The notes: generated by a model not told the origin, from the sequence alone. A DNA stretch of 64,000 nucleotides from Chryseobacterium takakiae (GCF_900129385.1 NZ_FQVO01000006.1:62001-126000); one strand, 5' to 3'. Numbered from the stretch's first letter, positions 42,202 through 54,045 are shown. Translations and numbers: made by a program.

Positions 42202-43541
42202 AATTTTTTTTGTTTAGCGTTAAACTGAGGATCGGTAGGGTCATAAAGTTTCGGAACCATTTTGATCTGCCTGGTCAGAAGGAAAATAATGACGAAAGAC
42301 AGCGAAACAAAAACGGCAGTAAAGAAATAGAACGAATATTGTATTCCGGGCATTGGTGTTACGGCATCCACAGTTTTCATAATTCCGTAAATAATCCAGG
42401 GCTGCCTCCCCACTTCCGTTACGGTCCACCCGGCTTCAAGCGCAATATATCCGAATGGAGTTGCTGTCAAGAATGTCCTTAGCAGCCATTTTCTTTCCAG
42501 CCATTCTTTTTTGAAAAATGCAGCGTACAAATAAATAATTCCTATAATAATCATTACAACCCCAAAGAAAATCATGATCTGAAATGCAAAATGGACAACA
42601 GCAACCGGCGGCCATTCATCCCTAGGAAAATCTTTCAGTCCTTTTACTTCAGAATTAAAATCATTGCTCACGAGAAAACTTAAGACTTTAGGGATTTTTA
42701 TAGCATATTTTATTTCTGCTTTTTCTTCATTCGGAATACCTCCAATTACAAAAGCTGCACCTTTTTCTGTCTCAAAATGTGCTTCCATGGCAGCGAGTTT
42801 TATAGGCTGTCTCTCTGCCACGGATTTCGCGGCAACATCACCACTAAGAGGTGCTCCAAAAGCTCCTATTAATGCGAATCCGGCAGCAATTTTAAAGGCT
42901 TTGGTGTGAAATTCAACATTCTTTTTGCGAAGGATCATATAGGCATGAACTCCCGCAACAGCAAATCCTGTGGCACAAAATGCGGCAACCGTCATATGCA
43001 GTGCCTGCGGAAACCAGGCATCATTAAACATCGCTTTGATAGGGTCTATATTCAGGTACTGTCCGTTAATATAATCAAAACCGGCAGGAGAATTCATCCA
43101 TGCATTGGCCGCAACTACTAAAATTCCTGAAGCTAAGCCACTGATCCCAACCAGAAAGCCGCAGAACCAGTGAAACCATTTATTAAACCTGTCCCAGCCG
43201 TATAGAAAAAATCCTATGGCAATCGCTTCTATAAAAAAGGCTGTTCCCTCCAGGGAAAAAGGCATCCCGAAAATAGGACCAGCGTGTTTCATGAACTGCG
43301 GCCAGAGAAGTCCGAGCTCAAAAGAAAGCATCGTTCCGGAAACTGCTCCGGTAGCAAAAAGTATGGCGACGCCTTTGCTCCATGCTTTGGTGAGACCTTT
43401 GTAGATTTCATTATTTGTTTTTAAATATTTCCAGTGGGCAAACGCCATCAGAAAAGGCATAACCATTCCCACACACGAAAAAATAATATGAAAACCAAGG
43501 GACATTGCCATTTGGGCACGGGCTGCAAGGAAATCGTCCAT
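42198..43541 (-). CDS. cydA: Cytochrome bd oxidase subunit I
   Basis: This 447-residue protein has the heme ligand His18 (SLGFHIIFS), a second ligand His in FPQALHMTVAAF, and the GRQPW motif (EVGRQPWIIYGIMKT). The quinol-binding Q loop is short, as in the cyanide-insensitive branch. It reduces oxygen to water with quinol at high affinity and builds a proton gradient without pumping. Together with cydB it forms a two-gene operon divergent from gyrB. Confidence 0.95.
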   Translation of the reverse strand: MDDFLAARAQMAMSLGFHIIFSCVGMVMPFLMAFAHWKYLKTNNEIYKGLTKAWSKGVAILFATGAVSGTMLSFELGLLWPQFMKHAGPIFGMPFSLEGTAFFIEAIAIGFFLYGWDRFNKWFHWFCGFLVGISGLASGILVVAANAWMNSPAGFDYINGQYLNIDPIKAMFNDAWFPQALHMTVAAFCATGFAVAGVHAYMILRKKNVEFHTKAFKIAAGFALIGAFGAPLSGDVAAKSVAERQPIKLAAMEAHFETEKGAAFVIGGIPNEEKAEIKYAIKIPKVLSFLVSNDFNSEVKGLKDFPRDEWPPVAVVHFAFQIMIFFGVVMIIIGIIYLYAAFFKKEWLERKWLLRTFLTATPFGYIALEAGWTVTEVGRQPWIIYGIMKTVDAVTPMPGIQYSFYFFTAVFVSLSFVIIFLLTRQIKMVPKLYDPTDPQFNAKQKKL

Positions 43542-43702
43542 AAATATAATTTTAAGTAAATAAATGTAAGGATAAATTGCCTATTTACGAATATGATTTC
43601 CGACAGTTATTATTCAGATTGAAGATTTTAACTTTGTATTTTTTATGGCTAAATTCTATTCCGTTTCTGTGGAAAAGTCTATAGGTTTTTGACACATTTT
43701 AA

Positions 43703-45706
<2,004 letters not shown>

Positions 45707-45728
45707 TAGAATAGCATTTAACATAATA

Positions 45729-45756
45729 AAAAGGCCTCAATAAATGAGGTCTTTTT
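45729..45756 (+). terminator. gyrB terminator
   Basis: AAAAGGCCTCA and TGAGGTCTTTTT pair with one wobble, with T-rich 3' end, 23 bases after the gyrB stop. Confidence 0.75.
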
Positions 45757-45817
45757 ACTTTTATTTTAATTCTTGTTTAACATAAAAAAATAATTATAAC
45801 ACTTAATGGGATTTTCT

Positions 45818-45825
45818 TATTTTTG
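45818..45825 (+). promoter_or_regulatory. Promoter -7 box of the DUF3857 gene pair
   Basis: TATTTTTG matches TAnnTTTG and ends 16 bases before the ATG at 45842. Confidence 0.6.
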
Positions 45826-45841
45826 CTAAATTTTAATAACC

Positions 45842-47734
45842 ATGATTAAAATACTTTGTACCGTAGCTCTTTCCACAGCATCATTGTATTATGCACAGAG
45901 CTTTCCTGCTTCGGCAATTCCTGAAAATTTGAAGAAGAATGCAGACGCAGTTATCAGAAAAGATTTCACTACTGTTCAGATCAATAAGATCGATGATATC
46001 AGATACCAATACTATACCGTAACAACAGTTCTTAATAAAGATGGAGATTCGGATGCGCAAGTGTTCATCCCCTATGAAAAAGGAAACAGTATTTCCGATG
46101 TGAAGGTGAATATCTATGATGAAGCCGGGAAAAAAATAAAGTCTTTTTCCAAATCCGATTTCAGTGATTTTGCCAACAACAATCAGGGAACATTTTATTC
46201 GGACAGTAGGGTGATGGTTATGCCTTATATGGCCACACAATATCCTTACACCGTTGAATTTTCTTACCAGATCGGTGATGAAAATACGGTGTTCTTACCG
46301 GATTTTACTCCTTTCAGATCAACGAAAGTGTCATTGGAAGAAGCGCAGATGAAAATCATTAATAAATCCGGAATAGACCTTAAAACAAAAATTTATCCGT
46401 CAGCCTATAATTATACTGCCGTAACTGAAAGTGAAAGTGCTGGCGAAAAAACCTATACCTATAAAAATGTTCCGGCTATAGATGACGTATTTTTACTGCC
46501 TCAACCCGTAAAAATTTTACCCAAAGTAAGCTTTGCTTTAACGAAATTCAACCTTGAAGGAAAGCAGGGAAGTATCAACAGCTGGGGAGATTTTGGAAGC
46601 TGGTATTACAATAGTATCTTACAGCCGGTTTCCGTATCTACACCTGCTATTAAAGCTGAAGTAATGAGCCTTGATCTTAAGGGAACAACAGAAGAAAAGG
46701 TGAAAAAATTATATCAGCATATGCAGGCTAAAACAAGATATATCTTTGTTGCGCTTGGGATAGGAGGATGGCAGCCTATGCTTCCTGATGAAGTGCAGAA
46801 AAAAGGATATGGTGACTGTAAAGGGCTTACCAATTATATGAAAACTTTGCTGGATGAAGCCGGTATTCCTTCGTATTATTCAGTGGTCAATTCAAATGCT
46901 TCGCCTGTATCTTTTGATAAGGATTTCCCAAAGATGGGTGGCAATCACGTTATTTTAATGGTGCCAACAGAAAAAGGAAATATATGGCTGGAAAATACTT
47001 CTCAGCAAGTGGCATTTAATCATTTAAGCTACAATACAACGGCAAGAAACGTTCTTTCGATCAGAAAAGATGGAATTGAACTGATTGATACTCCGGATTA
47101 TTCCGCTGAACAAAGTAAAGAAAAACAGAAGCTTACAATCAAAATCAATGAAGATAACAGCATTCTCGGTGAAGGAAGTTTTTCTTATACCGGAATTCAG
47201 TATGATAATAATCTTGCTCTTGCTTCCATGTCTTCAAAAGAACGAACCGAAGCGGTAAAAAGTATGTTGGATGTTTTGCATTTCGAGAAAATTGAGATGA
47301 AAAATTTCCTGAATGATAAAGATAATGCAGTTGCGAAATACGACCTGGATTTCAAAGCCAACAATTATTCTAAAAATGCGGGAAACAGTATTATTTTCAG
47401 AGCAGTTCCTATTTTTTCGAATAATGTTTATAAAAATGAAGAAAACAGAGAATTGCCTTTCGAACTAAGACAATCTTTTGAAGATGAATATGAAGTAAGC
47501 TTTATCCTCCCGCAGCAATATAAAGTAGAAGAGCTTCCCGAAAATGTTGTGTTGAATTCAGAATTCGGAACCTATAAGCTGAGTTTTGTGAAAAACGCAG
47601 AATCCCTGAAGGTCACAAGATCCATCAGAATCAATAAAGGTATTTACCCGAAAGAGAAATATAATGATTATATCAATTTCAGAAAAAAAACAATTAACAT
47701 AGACAACTCAAAAGTTTTAATATCTAAAATTTAA
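45842..47734 (+). CDS. Exported DUF3857/transglutaminase-like protein with intact triad
   Basis: This 630-residue protein has a signal peptide (TVALSTASLYYAQS), an N-terminal beta-rich DUF3857 domain (FIPYEKGNSISDVKVNIYDEAGKKIK), then a transglutaminase-like domain with the catalytic Cys near residue 326 (GYGDCKGLTNYMKTLLDEAGI) and His near 366 (MGGNHVILMV). The C-terminal beta domain resembles DUF3858 (LPQQYKVEELPENV). The family may crosslink or cleave amides at the cell surface; no substrate is known. It is coupled to the next, paralogous gene (1-base gap). Confidence 0.87.
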   Translation: MIKILCTVALSTASLYYAQSFPASAIPENLKKNADAVIRKDFTTVQINKIDDIRYQYYTVTTVLNKDGDSDAQVFIPYEKGNSISDVKVNIYDEAGKKIKSFSKSDFSDFANNNQGTFYSDSRVMVMPYMATQYPYTVEFSYQIGDENTVFLPDFTPFRSTKVSLEEAQMKIINKSGIDLKTKIYPSAYNYTAVTESESAGEKTYTYKNVPAIDDVFLLPQPVKILPKVSFALTKFNLEGKQGSINSWGDFGSWYYNSILQPVSVSTPAIKAEVMSLDLKGTTEEKVKKLYQHMQAKTRYIFVALGIGGWQPMLPDEVQKKGYGDCKGLTNYMKTLLDEAGIPSYYSVVNSNASPVSFDKDFPKMGGNHVILMVPTEKGNIWLENTSQQVAFNHLSYNTTARNVLSIRKDGIELIDTPDYSAEQSKEKQKLTIKINEDNSILGEGSFSYTGIQYDNNLALASMSSKERTEAVKSMLDVLHFEKIEMKNFLNDKDNAVAKYDLDFKANNYSKNAGNSIIFRAVPIFSNNVYKNEENRELPFELRQSFEDEYEVSFILPQQYKVEELPENVVLNSEFGTYKLSFVKNAESLKVTRSIRINKGIYPKEKYNDYINFRKKTINIDNSKVLISKI

Positions 47735-47735
47735 C

Positions 47736-49667
47736 ATGAAAAAAATAGTATTCATCGCTCTTTGCTCAGCTCAATTTATTTTTGTGAATGCTCAAAAACA
47801 TAAATTTCTCGATCCTCCAAAATTCAATGATGCAGATTTATCGAAACAGAAATCAACTCTGGATGAAAATGCTCCGGCGGAAATTCTTTACAGATCATTA
47901 CATTTCAGTATTGATAACACCACCGGTAATCTCATCAAAAATACATTTTACAGGGTAAAAATTTATGATAAAGATAAAGCTGAAGATTGGTTGAATGTCG
48001 AAATACCGCTTTATCAGAACGGAAGTGACCAGGAATCACTTTCCAAAATGAAGGCATTTACCTATAATCTTGAAAACGGAGCTGCGGTTGCCACCAAAGT
48101 TGACAAAACATCAAAATATAAAAGTAAAGAAAGCAAAAATATTTCTATCAGCAAGCTTGCATTCCCTAATGTGAAAAACGGGTCTGTTATTGAATATCAG
48201 TATGAAGTGATATCACCCTTTCTGTTCATTATTCCCGAAATTTTGATTGAAACGGATACCCCTTCTCTTTACACGGAATACATTTTGGACAGTCCGTCAA
48301 ATATTGCCTACAATCTTAACTATACTGGTTCTTTGCTCCCAAAATATAAAGAAGTTGATGAAAGGCTATTGTATGGAGCAAACTACAGAACTTATAGGTT
48401 TGCTTATGAAAATTTGAAATCATTCAAAACGGAAAAGTTTGTAAACAATGACAGAAATTACAGAACAAAAATAGGTGCTGAGCTTCACTCTACAAATTTT
48501 AGGGAGCTGAAACTCTATTCTTCATCATGGGAACAGATTAAAGAACGTCTTTATGAAAGTGAAGATTTTGGAGGAGAGCTGAAGAAAACAAAGCTTGCCA
48601 AAGATAATATGCCGGCTAATATTGCCGGTATTTCCAATGAATTGGATAAAGCCAATGCCATTTTTAATTATGTAAAAAATACTTTTACCTGGAATAAAGA
48701 TGCAGGCCTGTATGTGGAAGACGGTATTAAAAAAATGCTCGAAACTAAAACAGGAAATGCTGCTGAGATGAATCTTTTCCTGGTAATGTTGCTTCGTGAG
48801 GCCGGTTTAAAAGCAGATCCTCTTGTTATTTCTACGATAGGTAACGGATTGATCAATCTTGCTTCTCCCAATGTTTCTAAAATGAATTTTGTAATTGCAG
48901 CAATCCAGACGAAAGACGGTATTCATTTGTTTGATGCTACGGTAAAACAGTCGTCTATCGATCAGCTTCCTCCAAGAGATTGGAATCAATTCGGGATTCT
49001 TATCTCTAAAGATAAAGTTCAGCAGGTTACCATGAGCAATGCCAAGGCAAGCTTTACCTATCTCACGGCAACGGCTAAAATTAATGATGACGGAAGCATT
49101 TCCGGAAGTTATTCAGACAGAGATACCGGAACGTATGCTATGTTTGCCAAAGAATTCTACGATGAAAACGCCGATAAATACAAAAAACAATACAAAGAGA
49201 ATTTCTCTATAGACTTTACTGATATTGATTCTAAAGTTATGGAGAACGGTGATTTTGAAAGTACCATGAAGTTTTCATCCGAAAACCTGATAGATAAAGT
49301 AGGAAAGAAAATCATTATTAACCCAATGCTTTTCCTGAATAAGAATTCCAATGAATTTGATCAGACGGAAGAGAGAAAATACATGATTGATTTTACTACC
49401 CCTTTTACGCGGGTCAAAAAAGTTGTTCTTGAAATTCCGGAAGGATACACAATTGAAGAAATGCCTAAAAACAAAAAGATAGTGACGGAAGATAAAGAAA
49501 TCGAGTACAGTTATATTGCCGAGAAAAAAGGGAATAACCTGGAAATTGTTTCTACTACAAAAGTTTTGAGCCCAAATTATCCAAAAGAATATTATCCTGC
49601 ATTCAAACAGATTTGGGGCGTGGCATCCAAGCAGGAAAATCAGGTAATAAGCCTGGTGAAAAAATAA
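47736..49667 (+). CDS. Exported DUF3857/transglutaminase-like protein lacking the catalytic cysteine
   Basis: This 643-residue paralogue of the preceding protein has a signal peptide (FIALCSAQFIFVNAQ) and the same layout: DUF3857, transglutaminase fold, DUF3858-like tail (VVLEIPEGYTIEEMPKNKKI). At the position of the catalytic GDCKG it has KTGNAAEMNLFLVMLLREAG, with alanine instead of cysteine, and the His segment reads KMNFVIAAI. It is therefore predicted to be catalytically inactive and could be a binding or scaffolding partner of the active paralogue (inference). A hairpin ends the operon. Confidence 0.87.
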   Translation: MKKIVFIALCSAQFIFVNAQKHKFLDPPKFNDADLSKQKSTLDENAPAEILYRSLHFSIDNTTGNLIKNTFYRVKIYDKDKAEDWLNVEIPLYQNGSDQESLSKMKAFTYNLENGAAVATKVDKTSKYKSKESKNISISKLAFPNVKNGSVIEYQYEVISPFLFIIPEILIETDTPSLYTEYILDSPSNIAYNLNYTGSLLPKYKEVDERLLYGANYRTYRFAYENLKSFKTEKFVNNDRNYRTKIGAELHSTNFRELKLYSSSWEQIKERLYESEDFGGELKKTKLAKDNMPANIAGISNELDKANAIFNYVKNTFTWNKDAGLYVEDGIKKMLETKTGNAAEMNLFLVMLLREAGLKADPLVISTIGNGLINLASPNVSKMNFVIAAIQTKDGIHLFDATVKQSSIDQLPPRDWNQFGILISKDKVQQVTMSNAKASFTYLTATAKINDDGSISGSYSDRDTGTYAMFAKEFYDENADKYKKQYKENFSIDFTDIDSKVMENGDFESTMKFSSENLIDKVGKKIIINPMLFLNKNSNEFDQTEERKYMIDFTTPFTRVKKVVLEIPEGYTIEEMPKNKKIVTEDKEIEYSYIAEKKGNNLEIVSTTKVLSPNYPKEYYPAFKQIWGVASKQENQVISLVKK

Positions 49668-49693
49668 AACAATATAATTTTTAAAATAAGTTG

Positions 49694-49721
49694 AAAACCA
49701 TTCATTTTTTGAATGGTTTTT
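49694..49721 (+). terminator. Terminator of the DUF3857 operon
   Basis: AAAACCATTC and GAATGGTTTT with a T-rich loop and tail, 27 bases after the stop. An in-frame ATG at 49720 of the next gene lies at its end, which favours the later start for that gene. Confidence 0.75.
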
Positions 49722-49743
49722 GCATGTATGTAGAAAAAGGATT

Positions 49744-50571
49744 ATGAAAAACAGTATAGCCGCTCTTGCTCTTTCAGCGCTTTTTATCGTTTCATGTAAA
49801 AAAAACGAAAACAGCAGCACGGAAATTATTAAGAATGACTCTGTTCACACAAACACATTTACGGTAGATTCTGTAAAAGTGAGTGATTCTTTGAAATTGA
49901 GCGATTCCCTTAAGGTTAAATTTTCAGCTACAATGCTGGTATTTCCTGATATTAAAAACAAAACGCTTCTGGACAGTATTTATTTCGGAGAAAAGAACAT
50001 CCGTGATTTTTCGAAAAACGGCATTCTAACATGGCTTGAAAAAGATAAAACCGAATACTTCAACACTATTAAAAAAGATTCCAAAGACTGGATTTCAGAT
50101 ATAAGTTTTTCCCAGGAATGGTATTCCGATAAAGCAATGAAGCTGAAATCAAAGCTGCACGATTATTTGCATATTCAGTATATCTGGAGTTCTTATGAAG
50201 GAGGTGCTCATGACAATTATGGTTTTTCGGAAAGAGTATTTGATGTAAAAAACGGTAAAAAGCTTCAGCTAAAAGATATTACCAGCATGTCTGTCTCAAA
50301 AATTGAAGCTTTGCTGCTGAAAAACATTAATAAAATAAACAGCGGAACTACAGATAACACCGGAGCAGTAAATAATTCGGAAATGCTTTTGGTAGATGTG
50401 ATTCCTGCAACGGAAAATTTTTATTTTGATGAAAAAAACCTGTATTTCCATTACAGTCCTTACGAAATTGCCGCCTTTGCTGCAGGAGATATTACCATTC
50501 CTATTTCATGGACAGAGCTAAAAGGAACCATCAATCCTGAATTCGAAAAAAGAATGGGGATAACCTATTAG
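49744..50571 (+). CDS. Lipoprotein with DUF4163/DUF3298 (RsiV/PdaC-like) domains
   Basis: This 275-residue protein has a lipobox (LFIVSCKKN), a repetitive linker (DSVKVSDSLKLSDSLKVKF), a DUF4163-like beta domain and a DUF3298 domain with SSYEGGAHDNYG, RVFDVKNGKKLQLKDI, ENFYFDEKNLYFHYSPYEIAAFAAGDI and ITIPISW. Related domains occur in lysozyme-sensing anti-sigma factor RsiV and deacetylase PdaC. Here no transmembrane signalling part is present. The start at 49744 is chosen because it avoids the terminator. It forms a pair with the next gene. Confidence 0.82.
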   Translation: MKNSIAALALSALFIVSCKKNENSSTEIIKNDSVHTNTFTVDSVKVSDSLKLSDSLKVKFSATMLVFPDIKNKTLLDSIYFGEKNIRDFSKNGILTWLEKDKTEYFNTIKKDSKDWISDISFSQEWYSDKAMKLKSKLHDYLHIQYIWSSYEGGAHDNYGFSERVFDVKNGKKLQLKDITSMSVSKIEALLLKNINKINSGTTDNTGAVNNSEMLLVDVIPATENFYFDEKNLYFHYSPYEIAAFAAGDITIPISWTELKGTINPEFEKRMGITY

Positions 50572-50594
50572 CCAATATTAAGATCAATGCATAA

Positions 50595-51410
50595 ATGATG
50601 AAAAAAACGTATGTCATATGGATGTTGGCTTTGATTTCAGTATTTTTTGCCTGCAAAGAATTTGGAAATGAAAATAAAAATTCTGAAAAAAACGGATTTG
50701 GAAGGATTAATATAGATTCTGCCATAGAAGAAGATACCCTGCAAATTTCTGATTCGGTGGTATTGCGCTATTCATCTAAGGTGTTGTGGTTTCCCGATCT
50801 TGAAAATAAAAAACTTCTTGCACAAATTTATTCCGGGAAAAAAATATCAGATTACTCCAAAAATGGACTTCAGGATTATATTGATAAAGAAAAAGAATCC
50901 GTTTTTGACCGAACTAAAAACTCTCGTGGACTGCCGGATGTAAAACAGCAAAAGCAATGGTCTTACATCTCTCAGATGAACGTGCGTATGAACAGAAATA
51001 ATTATGTAGCTATTCAATATTATAACAGTCAGTTTCTGAATGAGAGTAAAGTTCAGTATCATTATGAAGAAAAAGTTTTCGATTTTAAAAATCAGAAAAA
51101 GCTTGAATTATCAGATGTAGTAGTTCTTTCTGAAGAAACCATCCGAAGAATATTAAAACTGAGCCTTGAGAAAACAACCATGATGCAGCAGATTAAAACC
51201 TATGACCGGGAGGCCTATGCTGTTCTTTCTTCTATTACCTTTCCGGTGACCAAGAATTTTTATTTTGATGATTCCAACCTGTATTTTCATTACAATATGA
51301 ATGAGATCAGCCATAATTATGATATCGGAGATATTATTCTCACCATTTCATGGGAAGATCTAAGCGGATATATTAAGCCGGACTTTGCCAGAAGAATGAA
51401 AATTAACTGA
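50595..51410 (+). CDS. Paralogous DUF3298-type lipoprotein, diverged
   Basis: This 271-residue protein has a lipobox-like segment (ISVFFACKEF) and the same order as the preceding gene (LENKKLLAQIYSGKKISDYSKNGLQDYI ... KVFDFKNQKKLELSDV ... KNFYFDDSNLYFHYNMNEISHNYDIGDI). The GGAH segment of its neighbour is replaced by FLNESKVQYHYEE, so the ligand site seems lost or changed. The two arose by tandem duplication. Function unknown. Confidence 0.78.
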   Translation: MMKKTYVIWMLALISVFFACKEFGNENKNSEKNGFGRINIDSAIEEDTLQISDSVVLRYSSKVLWFPDLENKKLLAQIYSGKKISDYSKNGLQDYIDKEKESVFDRTKNSRGLPDVKQQKQWSYISQMNVRMNRNNYVAIQYYNSQFLNESKVQYHYEEKVFDFKNQKKLELSDVVVLSEETIRRILKLSLEKTTMMQQIKTYDREAYAVLSSITFPVTKNFYFDDSNLYFHYNMNEISHNYDIGDIILTISWEDLSGYIKPDFARRMKIN

Positions 51411-51414
51411 ATTT

Positions 51415-51443
51415 AATGCTTTCTAATCTGAAAGCATTTTTTA
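51415..51443 (+). terminator. Terminator after the lipoprotein pair
   Basis: AATGCTTTC and GAAAGCATT with a six-base loop, followed by T-rich sequence, directly after the stop at 51410. Confidence 0.75.
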
Positions 51444-51449
51444 TTTTTG
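51442..51449 (+). promoter_or_regulatory. Promoter -7 box of the lipid-kinase-like gene
   Basis: TATTTTTG matches TAnnTTTG and ends 5 bases before the ATG at 51455, so the message is predicted to be leaderless. It overlaps the end of the preceding terminator. Confidence 0.55.
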
Positions 51450-51454
51450 CATCA

Positions 51455-52306
51455 ATGGAAAAAGTAGCCTTCATTATCAATCCCTTTTCGGCCAAGAGAA
51501 ACTATCAGCCGTTTCTTACTGAACTGCATGCCAAGGTGAAAACTCCTTTGTATTATATTTCAGAATCCATTTTGGGAACAGACGATTTTATTCGGAACCA
51601 TTTTTCTGAAGTTGATATTTTTGTAGCGATAGGAGGAGACGGAACTATTTCAACGGTAGCCCGTAATCTCATCAATACACAAAAAATTCTGGCTATTTTT
51701 CCGGCAGGCTCCGGAAACGGATTTTCCAATGAGACCAATTTCAGCAGAAATCTTGATGAACTTCTAGAAAAGCTCAAAGGAAAGAAATCCAGAAAAATTG
51801 ATACTTTTACCATCAACGGAAGACTTTCCATTAACGTTTCCGGCACCGGTTTCGACGGAAAAGTGGTAAAAGAATTTGAAAAAACAACGCGGGGTTTTAA
51901 AAATTACATTAAAGTTTCCCTCAAAACATTCTTCAAATATAAGCCCAAAAAAGTTAAATTTTTGGATGAAAAGTATAGAGAATATGATGGTAAATACCTC
52001 ATGGTAAATATTGCCAACACGCGCCAGTTTGGGAATAATGCGTACATAGCACCCCATGCTAGCAAAAGTGACGGACTGGTGGATATGGTTTTGGTTAAAA
52101 AATTTCCGATCACGTATTCCCCGCTATTTGCATTCAGAATGTTTACCAAAAAACTGAAAGATGACAGCTATATTACGTATCTCCCTGTATCAGAAGTGGA
52201 ATTTAAGGTAAATACCAAAAACTGGCATATTGACGGTGAATTCAATAAGATAAAGTCACCTATTCATGTAAAAGTGCAGCCTTCGAGTCTGAATATTTTA
52301 ATTTAA
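51455..52306 (+). CDS. Diacylglycerol/sphingosine kinase-like (DAGK catalytic domain) protein
   Basis: This 283-residue protein has the DAGK-type nucleotide site VDIFVAIGGDGTISTVARNL and FPAGSGNGFSNETN, and TGFDGKVV further on. Members phosphorylate lipids or, in YegS-like proteins, an unknown lipid. The start at 51455 (MEKVAFIINPFSAKRNYQ) is family-typical; an ATG at 51416 lies inside the terminator. The substrate is unknown. Confidence 0.88.
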   Translation: MEKVAFIINPFSAKRNYQPFLTELHAKVKTPLYYISESILGTDDFIRNHFSEVDIFVAIGGDGTISTVARNLINTQKILAIFPAGSGNGFSNETNFSRNLDELLEKLKGKKSRKIDTFTINGRLSINVSGTGFDGKVVKEFEKTTRGFKNYIKVSLKTFFKYKPKKVKFLDEKYREYDGKYLMVNIANTRQFGNNAYIAPHASKSDGLVDMVLVKKFPITYSPLFAFRMFTKKLKDDSYITYLPVSEVEFKVNTKNWHIDGEFNKIKSPIHVKVQPSSLNILI

Positions 52307-52355
52307 ATACGGATATTCCTATTCAAATGAATTTTTTCTATTAATTTTTAGTAGC

Positions 52356-52498
52356 TATTTGATTACATCGAAAAGCGATATATATTTTATTGGAAGCTTT
52401 GGACTCCGTCGAATTGTATTTATCATTTTTTAAGGAGCAATTTGATTACATCGAAAAGCTATACTTTTATTTTTATTGGAAGCTTTTTCTCGCTTTCG
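52356..52498. repeat. Degenerate direct repeat of about 50 bases
   Basis: ATTTGATTACATCGAAAAGC followed by TTTTATTGGAAGCTTT occurs at about 52356 and again at about 52440, differing by short insertions. The interval 52307-52630 has no credible gene. Confidence 0.55.
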
Positions 52499-52511
52499 CT
52501 ACTCGCTTTTC

Positions 52512-52548
52512 CGGTATTCGGCGGCGGCGAAGCCGCCGCCGAATACCG
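52512..52548. repeat. GC-rich hairpin with GCGAAGC cap
   Basis: CGGTATTCGGCGGCGGC and its exact inverse (17-bp arms) around loop GAA. Very GC-rich against the surrounding AT-rich sequence. It has no T-run and lies between a plus-strand gene end and the minus-strand end of dctA, where it may end both transcripts. Confidence 0.75.
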
Positions 52549-52630
52549 CAAGCTCAGACATATCGCACGATTGAGACTAAAATGGCAGTTTATACAAGAC
52601 CAGATGCATTCATAAGCAACTAATGATGAA

Positions 52631-53911
52631 CTATACCTCAAGCTTTTTTTCAATATTAGCGGGATGATTCAAAGAATACTGCAGCTGATCCTTATCCAGT
52701 TGTTTTTCCCAGTTGGCAACTACAACCGTTGCTACGGAATTGCCGATTACATTGGTTAAGGCACGGCATTCACTCATGAATTTATCAATTCCCAAAATTA
52801 AAGTCATTCCCGCAATAGGAATTTCAGGAACAACGGCCAACGTTGCAGCTAATGTCACAAAACCTGCTCCGGTAACTCCTGCAGCGCCTTTTGAGCTCAA
52901 CATCGCTACTAACAGCAGCATAATCTGCTTTTCAATCGGAAGATGAATATTGAGAGCCTGGGCGATAAATAAAGATGCCAGGGTCATGTAAATATTAGTG
53001 CCATCCAGATTGAAAGAATATCCCGTTGGAACCACCAATCCTACAATAGCTCTTGAACAACCCGCTTTTTCCAGTTTTTCCATAATTCCGGGAAGTGCAG
53101 ATTCGGACGAACTGGTTCCTAAAACCAATAGCAGTTCCTCTTTAAGGTAATACATCAGTTTGAAAATATTAAACCCATTATACCAAGCCACAGCGCCTAA
53201 AATTAATACCACAAACAATGCGGAAGTAATGTAGAAAGTTCCCACCAGAAATAGAAGATTCAAAACAGAATGAAGCCCATATTTGCCGATTGTAAATGCC
53301 ATTGCCCCAAATGCCCCAATCGGAGCCAGCTTCATCAGCATATGAACAATTTTAAAAACCGGCGTGGAAAGATCTTGCAGGAATTCGGTTACTTTCCCGC
53401 TTTTTTCTTTTGTTAAAACCAAAGCAATCCCCATCAAAATGGCTACCAGAAGAACCTGAAGGATATTTTCTCCCACCAGCGGACTGAAAAGTGTTTCGGG
53501 GATAATATTCATGATGAATCCGGTAAGGGTAGATTCATGTGCTTTCTGTTGGTATTGCGAGACATCTCCGGAAAGGGTAGCAGGATCTATATTCAGTCCA
53601 TGGCCAGGCTGTAGAATATTTCCAACTACAAGCCCGATAATCAGTGCCAATGTTGAAAAGGTTAAAAAGTAGATCATGGCTTTAATGGCAATTCTTCCTA
53701 CTTTTTTCAGATCTGTCATATGGGCAATTCCTAATGTAAGGGTGATGAAAATTACCGGAGCAATGATCATTTTTACCAGTTTGATAAATCCGTCACCCAA
53801 AGGTTTCATTTTTTCTCCCAGTTCGGGATAATATCTTCCTAAAAGAATTCCGGCAATTATAGCGACCACCACCTGAAAATAAAGCTGCTGATAAAGTTTT
53901 TTTGCTTTCAA
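52631..53911 (-). CDS. dctA: C4-dicarboxylate:cation symporter
   Basis: This 426-residue membrane protein is very similar in pattern to Dct[97 protein letters not shown] and the substrate region [28 protein letters not shown]. The likely substrates are succinate, fumarate and malate, with an inward coupled ion. No ATG is available at the family start; it opens with TTG at 53911. Confidence 0.93.
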   Translation of the reverse strand: MKAKKLYQQLYFQVVVAIIAGILLGRYYPELGEKMKPLGDGFIKLVKMIIAPVIFITLTLGIAHMTDLKKVGRIAIKAMIYFLTFSTLALIIGLVVGNILQPGHGLNIDPATLSGDVSQYQQKAHESTLTGFIMNIIPETLFSPLVGENILQVLLVAILMGIALVLTKEKSGKVTEFLQDLSTPVFKIVHMLMKLAPIGAFGAMAFTIGKYGLHSVLNLLFLVGTFYITSALFVVLILGAVAWYNGFNIFKLMYYLKEELLLVLGTSSSESALPGIMEKLEKAGCSRAIVGLVVPTGYSFNLDGTNIYMTLASLFIAQALNIHLPIEKQIMLLLVAMLSSKGAAGVTGAGFVTLAATLAVVPEIPIAGMTLILGIDKFMSECRALTNVIGNSVATVVVANWEKQLDKDQLQYSLNHPANIEKKLEV

Positions 53912-53976
53912 TGAAATTGTTTTGAAGAACGGAAATTATGAAAAAAATACTGTTTATGATGATAAATATCAGTAAA

Positions 53977-54009
53977 AGTTTCGGCGGAGCCTTTGGCTCC
54001 GCCGAAACT
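53977..54009 (-). terminator. ggt terminator hairpin
   Basis: Perfect 15-bp arms AGTTTCGGCGGAGCC and GGCTCCGCCGAAACT with loop TTT and a short T-run on the minus strand, 36 bases downstream of the ggt stop. Confidence 0.7.
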
Positions 54010-54045
54010 AAATCATCAAAATTCTTGAAGAAAATACTCAAATTG

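Noticed and set aside
43644..43691. A 15-codon frame upstream of gyrB (MAKFYSVSVEK...)
   Set aside because: No promoter or recoding signal supports it; the length is within chance expectation.
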